A stretch of DNA of 58,550 nucleotides from Deltaproteobacteria bacterium (GTDB taxonomy: Bacteria; Desulfobacterota; Binatia; UBA12015): assembly GCA_029262355.1 (NCBI GenBank), contig JAJCZO010000372.1, forward strand, positions 1 through 58,550, given 5' to 3'. Of the stretch, positions 52,536 to 58,550 are shown piece by piece (position 1 is the stretch's first letter; the number at the start of each line of letters is the position of its first letter). The notes under the pieces were generated by a model that was not told the origin of the DNA, ran no database searches, and worked only from the letters and a program-made list of their open reading frames with translations. Both the position numbers and the translations under genes were made by a program.

Positions 52536-53627
52536 CTATGTCGACGGCGGGGTGCTCGGCCCGCTCATGTTCCTCGCAGGCGTGTAGGGCAAGTCCAGCG
52601 TACTGAGGATGCCGGGCTCGTGCGCGCACACCGCGGGGATGGCGTTGATCACGCGGAGAGCGGTCGCCTGGACGCCTCCGGTGTTGTGGTCTCCGTCTTC
52701 GCCCTGGACGAAACACTCGAGTTGGATTCCGGGGTTGCCTTTGATGATGCACCGATGCACTCCGCGTCGGCCGTCCGGGGCGCTCGGCCACTGCGGCGCC
52801 TGGTCGAGGCCGAGCCGGTTCACGTGCTCGGTGACGATCAGCGCTCTTCCGTCGACGATCCCGTGGAGCTCGAAATGCACGGCGCCGCAGGTTCCCTTCG
52901 CGACCGGCATCATCGGGCATTCGAAGTCCTCGAGCGCGTAGTCTCGCTCGTACACCTCGCGGATCTCTTCGATCTCGACGCCGATCGCCTCGGCGACCAC
53001 TTTCAACATGCCGCCCCAGCCGCTGGCGAGGATTCCGGGCAGCGCCATGAGGGGCGACGCGTCCGGCCCCTGGCCGAATCCAAACGCGGCTCCGGTGAAC
53101 TCCGGGTCTTCGTACGTGGAGTAGTCGCAAACCTCCTGGACGCGAATCTCCTCGACTTGATCGGTCATCTGCAGGGCGGCGAGGGGTAGGACGTCGCCCG
53201 AGAAACCGGGATCGATGCCGTTCACGAAGAGGGTGCTGTTGCCCGCACGGCACGCCGCGTCGAGCGGTTCGCGGATCGAAGCGACCGCGTGCGGTGGGTA
53301 GATGAGGTAGATGAGCGCGTTGCCCACGACGTCGATTCCCGCCCGCAGCAGCCGGGCCATGTCGTCCACCGCGTCGTTTGGGCGAAGCTCACCGTTGGCG
53401 GTGTAGACGGCGGCGTCGGGCCGAAGCGCGATGAGCGCGTCGACGTCGTTCGTGGCGATGATTCCCGTGTGGCCGGTGAGTCCGGCGATGTCGGCGGCGT
53501 CCCGGCCGAGCTTGGACTCGCTGTGGGCGTGAAGCCCGACCAGTTCGAAGTCGGGATGGTTGATTAGGTGACGCAGGCTGTGACGCCCCACGTTGCCCGT
53601 GCCCCATTGAATCACTCGGTGAGTCAT
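52536..53627 (-). CDS. Dihydrodipicolinate-reductase-like NAD(P)-dependent oxidoreductase
   Basis: 363 residues with an N-terminal Rossmann fold (VIQWGTGNVGRHSLRHLINHPDFELVGLHAH) and a conserved G-x-x-G-x-x-G. Resembles 2,4-diaminopentanoate dehydrogenase/DapB-like enzymes with a long C-terminal domain. Substrate unknown. Its ATG (53627) is 65 bases from the PLP lyase stop, and both read leftward, so it probably forms a unit with it. Confidence 0.85.
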   Translation of the reverse strand: MTHRVIQWGTGNVGRHSLRHLINHPDFELVGLHAHSESKLGRDAADIAGLTGHTGIIATNDVDALIALRPDAAVYTANGELRPNDAVDDMARLLRAGIDVVGNALIYLIYPPHAVASIREPLDAACRAGNSTLFVNGIDPGFSGDVLPLAALQMTDQVEEIRVQEVCDYSTYEDPEFTGAAFGFGQGPDASPLMALPGILASGWGGMLKVVAEAIGVEIEEIREVYERDYALEDFECPMMPVAKGTCGAVHFELHGIVDGRALIVTEHVNRLGLDQAPQWPSAPDGRRGVHRCIIKGNPGIQLECFVQGEDGDHNTGGVQATALRVINAIPAVCAHEPGILSTLDLPYTPARNMSGPSTPPST

Positions 53628-53692
53628 CGCTCGGCCTCCTTCCCGCTCGAGTTACGTCGTGGAGGGCTTCTTGTCGAGGAGGCCTTGGCCGA

Positions 53693-54931
53693 TCAGCTGT
53701 ACCGGGCTTCGCCGACGGTCTTGCTGTCGCCGCTCGCGACGGCTTCGCAGCTGGCTCGCAGATCGTCGAGGTACAGATCCGTTACGCTCTGGTGATACGG
53801 TGAGAGCATCAGATGCAGGGCCCTTGGCTCCGTCGTCAGCGCTGCGAACCAGCCTCGCTGGAACATCTGGTAGTACACGGCGAAGACGTCGACCTCGGGA
53901 TGGCGGAACGCGACGATGCCGAGCTGTGGCCTTCCGAGTACCTCGAAGCCGAGCGGTTCGATGCCGCGTTCGATCGCGGCGCGCGCCTCGGTAACTTGCC
54001 GGTGCTTCGCCCGGTAGCCGTCTACGCCGAGATAGTTCATCACAGCCCAGGCCGCCGAGATTGCCCCGCCAGGGCGCGTTCCCGCCAGTGTCGGCGTGAC
54101 CATGCGCCCGCCTGGCCAATCGTCGCAATCGAAGACCATGTGTTGCCGAAGCTCGTCCGAACGAAAGAGAACGGTTGACGCTCCTTTGGCGCAGTAGCCG
54201 TACTTGTGAAGGTCGGCCGACAGGGAACAGACACCGGGCACCTCGAAGTCGAAGGGCGGAATGTCGCCGCCGTTCATGCGGACGAAGGGCGCGATGTAGC
54301 CGCCGACGCATGCATCGACGTGGAGCCAGATTCCCTGCGTGGCGGCCATGTCTCCGAGTTCCTGGATCGGGTCGATCAACCCGTAGGGGAAGCTGGGCGC
54401 CGAGCCGACGAGCATGATGGTGTTGGCATCCACGCGTGCCCGCATGGCATCCACGTCGGCCATCAGATCATCCCGAACCGGAGTTCGGCGGAGTTCGAGA
54501 CTCATCAGCTTACAGGCTTTGTCGAATGCCGGATGAGCGCTGAACGGGACGATCACATTGGGTTGTCCGCTTAGGGCGCGGGCTGCGCACGCGTAGTCGC
54601 GCGCCGCCTTGACCGCCATCGTGATCGAGTCGGTGCCCCCGGAGGTGATGTTGCCGACGCTCGCCTCGTCGCCATGCAGGAGGGACAGCCCCATGCCGAC
54701 GACTTCGTCCTCCATCTGCTTGAGCGACGGGAACGCCGCCGGACCGAGGCCGTTCTCGGACATGTAGAGCGTGTAGGCCTCTCGCTGGACCTTTGCGACA
54801 TCTTCGCCCGCATTGAAGACGTAGACTGCGGTCTTTCCGTCGCGCCATTTTGCGTCGCCGCTACCACGCGCGATCATCTGCTCTCTAAGGTCTTCCCAGG
54901 TGGAGCCGGCCTGCGGCATGGTGTGGGGCAT
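53693..54931 (-). CDS. PLP-dependent lyase/decarboxylase (sphingosine-1-phosphate lyase-like)
   Basis: 412 residues of fold type I. TSGGTDSITMAVKAARDY (phosphate-binding), HVDACVGG with D206 (pyridine-N contact), and SADLHKYGYCAKG with K243 as the likely internal aldimine Lys. Group II decarboxylase/sphingosine-phosphate-lyase family; no specific substrate. The reductase-like gene lies immediately downstream and the dehalogenase lies divergently on the other side. Confidence 0.9.
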   Translation of the reverse strand: MPHTMPQAGSTWEDLREQMIARGSGDAKWRDGKTAVYVFNAGEDVAKVQREAYTLYMSENGLGPAAFPSLKQMEDEVVGMGLSLLHGDEASVGNITSGGTDSITMAVKAARDYACAARALSGQPNVIVPFSAHPAFDKACKLMSLELRRTPVRDDLMADVDAMRARVDANTIMLVGSAPSFPYGLIDPIQELGDMAATQGIWLHVDACVGGYIAPFVRMNGGDIPPFDFEVPGVCSLSADLHKYGYCAKGASTVLFRSDELRQHMVFDCDDWPGGRMVTPTLAGTRPGGAISAAWAVMNYLGVDGYRAKHRQVTEARAAIERGIEPLGFEVLGRPQLGIVAFRHPEVDVFAVYYQMFQRGWFAALTTEPRALHLMLSPYHQSVTDLYLDDLRASCEAVASGDSKTVGEARYS

Positions 54932-55162
54932 GTTCGGTTCCTCGCGTGCTGTCGTTCGTGGGTTGTCGCGCGGTGCGCGAGGCCGAACGCATCACAGATC
55001 CGCGCGCGGTGCCAGAGCAATCGGGGGTAGTCGGAACGGAGCTCCGTTTCGTCGGTCGGAGAAGAAGAGGTCGTCGCCGGGCCGCTGGAGGGGTGCCGGC
55101 CGAGATCGCTGCGGCCGATGGATGGATCGGCTACCGTGGATCCTCGAAGAGGAGGAGCCATC

Positions 55163-56077
55163 GTGAGCACACAGCGGACCCCAACTGGGATTGAATTCTT
55201 ACGCACTCCGGCTGAACGTTTCGACGTCGTGGAAGGCTTCGACTACGAGCCTCGCTACGCCGACGTCGATGGCCTGCGGATGGCATATCTCGACGAGGGG
55301 CGCGCCCAATCGGGGCACACGCTTCTCCTGCCGCACGGCGAGCCAACCTGGGGCTACCTGTATCGTTTCATGATCCCGCCCCTGGTCGCCGCGGGCCATC
55401 GTGTGATCGTGCCGGACCTGATCGGGTTCGGCCGATCCGACAAGCCAGTCGAGCGTTCCGTCTACACCTACGACGCACACGTGGGGTGGATGAGGTCCTT
55501 CCTCGACCCCCTGCGTCTCCAGAACCTGACCGTCTTCTCGCAGGACTGGGGTGGCCTGATCACGCTACGGATCGCTGGCGAGGACTCGGGTCGGTTCGCA
55601 CGTATCGTTGCCGGGAACACCGGCCTGCCCGTCGGCGAGTCTCCCGGTGAGGGGTTCGATTTTTGGTTGAACTTGTCCCAAACCGCGGAGGTCCTCGATT
55701 GCGGCAGGCTCATTGCCAATACGGCTCAGAACCGCACGGTGTCAGACGCCGACATCGCAGCTTACAACGCGCCCTTCCCCGATGAGTCGTACATGGCGGG
55801 TGTACGCCAGTTCCCGACCTTGGTCCCGATCACCCCCTCGCACGCCTCGGTCGCCGAGAACCGGGCCGCATGGACGCATCTCGAGAAGCGGAGCCAGCCC
55901 TTCCTCACCTTGTGGGGCATCGCCGACCCGGTGCTCGGGCATCTGGGGCAGGCGTTCATCGACCGGATTCCGGGCGCGGCCGGCCAACCGCACCAGACCT
56001 TCGAGAAGGGCGGTCACTTCATTCAGGATGATCATGGGCCCGAGGTCGCGGCCGCGATCAACGATTGGTTGCCCTGA
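55163..56077 (+). CDS. dhlA: Haloalkane dehalogenase (HLD-I-like)
   Basis: 304 residues, near the 310 of DhlA. Nucleophile D128 in SQDWGG, first halide Trp129, HGE at 58-60 (E60 oxyanion region), acid D255 in WGIADPVLG, base H285 in GGHFIQDD, and NAPFPDESYMAGVRQFP as a family block; the motif set is DhlA-like. It hydrolyses C-halogen bonds. GTG at 55163 sits behind AGGAGGAG; an in-frame start at 55118 adds 15 residues. Native substrate is unknown. Confidence 0.9.
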   Translation: MSTQRTPTGIEFLRTPAERFDVVEGFDYEPRYADVDGLRMAYLDEGRAQSGHTLLLPHGEPTWGYLYRFMIPPLVAAGHRVIVPDLIGFGRSDKPVERSVYTYDAHVGWMRSFLDPLRLQNLTVFSQDWGGLITLRIAGEDSGRFARIVAGNTGLPVGESPGEGFDFWLNLSQTAEVLDCGRLIANTAQNRTVSDADIAAYNAPFPDESYMAGVRQFPTLVPITPSHASVAENRAAWTHLEKRSQPFLTLWGIADPVLGHLGQAFIDRIPGAAGQPHQTFEKGGHFIQDDHGPEVAAAINDWLP

Positions 56078-56151
56078 TCGCGGCGCAAGTCATCGCGCAA
56101 GTCGTCCGACTTGGGCGAAAGGGGCCTTGCCAAAGGTGGACGCATTTCTGG

Positions 56152-57927
56152 ATGTCTAGGATCCTTCACCTTGCGTGCTTTTGGACGCTGGCCGGCGCGC
56201 TGCCCCTCCTCGACGTCGTATCGCGCTCTCCCGACTTTCTGGACATTTTCGGTCTTGGTCGCGTCGAGATTACTGTTCTCATTCTCGCGATTTGTTGGGG
56301 GCCGATAGCGCTCTCGTCGCTGGTGCTATGGGCCGTCCCGGTCCGATGGCGACCTTGGCTCGACCGCTGCCTCGTGGCGGGGCTTGGCGCAGCCGCGGTG
56401 TTGCCGCTCTTGAACCGCCTCTGGGTAGGGTCGGGATGGGGGGTGCTTCTGGCCGCCGTGGTCGTGGGGGCGCTGCTGGCCGTTCTCCTCGCGCGAATGC
56501 GTGAGCTGCGGCGATTCGTGGAGACCATCGGCGGGCTGGCGCTCGCGGCTCCAGTCTATTTCCTGTTTCTCACTCCGCTCTCTACTCTTGTCTTGCCGCC
56601 GCCGCCGCCCGAACCGGCGACTGCTTCTCCAGGTGTGGATGCCTCAGTCGTCGTCGTCGTGCTCGACGAGCTGCCGACGGTTTCGCTACTTGATGGAGAT
56701 TTTGGCATCGACGCGCGTTTCTATCCGAACTTTGCCCGACTCGCGCGCGAGGGGACGTGGTTTCGCAACGGGACGACGGTCGCGAGCGCCACGCCCGTCG
56801 CCGTGGCTGCAGTGGTGAGCGGGCGGTATCCGGCTCTTGATGCGCTCGCCGTCCCTTCGAACCAGACCCGGAATCTCTTCTCTCTGCTCTCGGCGTCGCA
56901 CGAGCTGAACGTCCACGAGTCGCACCTCCGTTTCTGTCACCCGGCACTCTGTCCCGAGGAGATCGGTGCTTCGTGGGCCGTGTTCGGAACCGTGCTGTCG
57001 GATTTGGGCGTCGTCTGGCTCCGCATCCTGTTGCCGGAGAAGATGCAGCTATGGCTTCCGCCGGTCACATACCAGTTCTTGCTTCTCGCACCTTCGGTCG
57101 TTGAGGATCTGGCGATCAATCCGCAAGCCTTCCGGGCCGCGCGGGCGCATTGGTCGAGGCGCGCAGGTGGTCCCGCCTCCGACTTCGAGGGCTTCATCGA
57201 GAGCATTCGCGCCACGGAGCGTCCGGGCCTTCATTACCTGCATGTGCTTCTACCGCATGAACCCTCGGTGCATTTGCCCGACGGCGAGATCTGCCTGCCT
57301 TCCCACTTGCACGAGCCTTTGTCCTGGGGCGCGAAGCACGAGCGCCGCAAGCATGCGCGCCTGCGTCATCTTCTCCAGCTCGAGTATGTCGATCGTCTGC
57401 TGGGTCGTCTCTTCGCCCGACTGGAAGAGGAGGGCCTCTATGACTCCTCTGTGATCGTCGTGACCGCCGATCACGGTGTCAGCCACCGGGCCGGTGGTTT
57501 CCGCCGCGCGTTTAGCGCAGCCAGCCTGTGCGATATCGCTGCGGTGCCGATTCTCATCAAACCTCCCGCGACCGCGGGGATCGGCGAGACCAGCGATCGA
57601 AACGTCGAGGTGTCGGATATCCTTCCGAGCATCGCCGATCTGTTGGAGCTCGAGATCCCGTGGGCCGTCGACGGTCGCTCGGCGTTCGGTACGCAGCCCG
57701 CTCGTTCTTCGAAGACTCTGGTAGGCCCCTCTTGGCCGGGGATGGAGACGGAGTTCTTCGCCTCGGGGGAACGCGTCGAGATCTCCGCGGAGCTTCCGCG
57801 GTCGTGCTTCGGGATCGAGGAGAAGCTCGAGATCCGTGAGAACGCGGCCGACAGGACGGAGCCGAAAGGCGGGCTTCGGCCTGAGGCGATCCCGGAGTGT
57901 GCGGAGGCATACGATGGCCGGCTCTGA
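56152..57927 (+). CDS. Membrane-anchored alkaline-phosphatase/sulfatase-superfamily protein
   Basis: 591 residues from the ATG at 56152. The N-terminus has about five hydrophobic segments (LACFWTLAGALPLLDVV, VLILAICWGPIALSSLVLWAV and others to residue 155). The soluble part has VVVVLDELPTV (metal Asp), a Thr or Ser in ASATPVAVAAVVSGRYP, and VVTADHGVSH, as in lipoteichoic-acid-synthase-like or phosphoethanolamine-transferase-like enzymes. The nucleophile cannot be told from the sequence. It follows the dehalogenase by 74 bases. Alternative start at 56065. Confidence 0.8.
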   Translation: MSRILHLACFWTLAGALPLLDVVSRSPDFLDIFGLGRVEITVLILAICWGPIALSSLVLWAVPVRWRPWLDRCLVAGLGAAAVLPLLNRLWVGSGWGVLLAAVVVGALLAVLLARMRELRRFVETIGGLALAAPVYFLFLTPLSTLVLPPPPPEPATASPGVDASVVVVVLDELPTVSLLDGDFGIDARFYPNFARLAREGTWFRNGTTVASATPVAVAAVVSGRYPALDALAVPSNQTRNLFSLLSASHELNVHESHLRFCHPALCPEEIGASWAVFGTVLSDLGVVWLRILLPEKMQLWLPPVTYQFLLLAPSVVEDLAINPQAFRAARAHWSRRAGGPASDFEGFIESIRATERPGLHYLHVLLPHEPSVHLPDGEICLPSHLHEPLSWGAKHERRKHARLRHLLQLEYVDRLLGRLFARLEEEGLYDSSVIVVTADHGVSHRAGGFRRAFSAASLCDIAAVPILIKPPATAGIGETSDRNVEVSDILPSIADLLELEIPWAVDGRSAFGTQPARSSKTLVGPSWPGMETEFFASGERVEISAELPRSCFGIEEKLEIRENAADRTEPKGGLRPEAIPECAEAYDGRL

Positions 57928-58251
57928 TCACGCTGGACACGGTCAGAATCGGCCGTCGCTTCCAATCTCCGTGAGTTCGGGGTCAGACCCCGAATCTGGG
58001 AGGCTCCCAGTCGCTCATCTCCACTGTCTTGGCCCTCGCGTTCCCCATGGCAGTCCCTCGCGCAGGGACGCCCTGCTCGAGCCGTAGCCAGGCCTGGGTT
58101 CCAGGTTCGATATTGCGCAGCCCGCGAAGCACGTGGGATACGTTCCCGTAGTCGCTCTCCCTCCCCTCTGAAAGCTCCTCGCCCTCGTCTCGGGGGCCCC
58201 GCAGCAGCGGCGCGAACCACACGGTACTTTCAATCAAGGAAATTGAGACGA
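57928..58251. other. Intergenic region with REP-like palindrome
   Basis: 324 bases without a supported gene, carrying the palindrome at 57976-57994 and the promoter of the beta-helix gene. The ATG at 58252 has a possible ribosome site (AAGGAA, 58238-58243). Confidence 0.4.
57976..57994. repeat. 19-bp perfect palindrome
   Basis: TTCGGGGTCAGACCCCGAA: 9-bp arms TTCGGGGTC and GACCCCGAA around a single A. GGGGTC-A/T-GACCCC is a core often seen in REP-type and Y1-transposase (RAYT)-linked repeats. No second copy is seen in the window. Not followed by a T-run. Confidence 0.5.
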
Positions 58252-58550
58252 TGAAGAATCTCGGAATCTTCGGGCGAGCCGCGGCTTCAACTGTCGTCGC
58301 CCTCTGCATTCTCGCATTCGCGACGTCCGCCGCCGCGGCGCCCTGCGGCGGCGATACGCCCTGCGCCTGCGGCGACAAACTCAGTGGTGTCGCGATCCTC
58401 GAGAGCGATCTGACCAACTGCGGCCGGGTGGGGCTCCGCTTGACCTCGGGAGCCAAGCTCGATTGCGACGGGCACGCGATCCAGGGGCAGGGCAAGGACG
58501 TCTCGAAGTACGGGATCTGGCTCGACGGTGTGCGAGACGCCGAGGTTCGG
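58252..58550 (+). CDS. Exported beta-helix protein, 5' part only
   Basis: At least 99 residues of a frame that runs off the window. Signal peptide MKNLGIFGRAAASTVVALC followed by ILAFATSAAAAP. The mature part reads CGGDTPCACGDKLSGVAILESDLTNCG, then LTSGAKLDCDGHAIQG, a pattern typical of a right-handed parallel beta-helix (pectate-lyase-like, NosD-like) repeat, with Cys pairs. AAGGAA upstream. It reads clearly as coding despite being cut by the end. Confidence 0.65.

Overview
The window is high-GC, gene-dense bacterial DNA read as one contig. No rRNA and no intact tRNA was found. Gene content fits an uncultured soil or aquatic bacterium of the old deltaproteobacterial grade, for example Binatota- or Myxococcota-like. 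The supporting content is a mycobacterial-type CYP51 with its ferredoxin, a phytanoyl-CoA hydroxylase relative, SDR, LLM and glutathione-transferase enzymes, a haloalkane dehalogenase, an octaheme cytochrome, and secreted Pro-Thr-linker proteins with PPC and thrombospondin-3 repeats. The taxon is an inference; only the gene content is seen.

Layout. 0-5.9 kb looks like accessory DNA: a leftward tRNA 3' end with its own terminator, a roughly 300-bp sequence present twice in direct orientation (190-500 and 5368-5650), and between the copies a TonB receptor with a His-rich partner, a transposase remnant and a hydrolase-cyclase fusion. 5.9-11 kb encodes a complete arginine-to-glutamate route in two overlapping genes (agrE/argZ type, then putA type). 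11-16.7 kb carries secreted or lipoproteins of unknown role, an internally deleted phytanoyl-CoA hydroxylase and a large winged-helix/ATPase/TPR regulator. 17.2-21.7 kb is a TetR-CYP51-ferredoxin locus with a motif shared by two promoters. 21.9-29.6 kb has a small winged-helix regulator behind a perfect palindrome, a frameshifted coiled-coil gene, a dimethylformamidase-like protein, and an SDR-LLM-sulfatase-glycosyltransferase run.

29.6-32.3 kb is a divergent oxyR-catalase pair. 32.4-33.5 kb is a decaying stretch with a broken NTF2-like gene and a broken sensor-kinase/receiver gene. 33.6-43.4 kb holds two very large secreted proteins flanking a glutathione-transferase-like protein and an outer-membrane-like protein. 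43.7-48.6 kb has two CBS-domain proteins, two adjacent L,D-transpeptidases of different families, and a COQ4-like protein with a TerB-like N-terminus. 48.7-51.2 kb is an octaheme cytochrome with a small membrane protein. 51.6-58.55 kb has a glutathione transferase, a dihydrodipicolinate-reductase-like enzyme, a PLP lyase, a haloalkane dehalogenase, a membrane phosphatase/sulfatase-fold enzyme and the start of a secreted beta-helix protein.

The best leads are the active-site-dead hydrolase fused to a nucleotide cyclase, the direct repeats beside a tRNA end, the TerB-COQ4 fusion, the two-gene arginine catabolic operon, the CYP51 regulon motif, and an unusual number of genes with internal deletions or frameshifts. 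The last may be real decay or an assembly effect.
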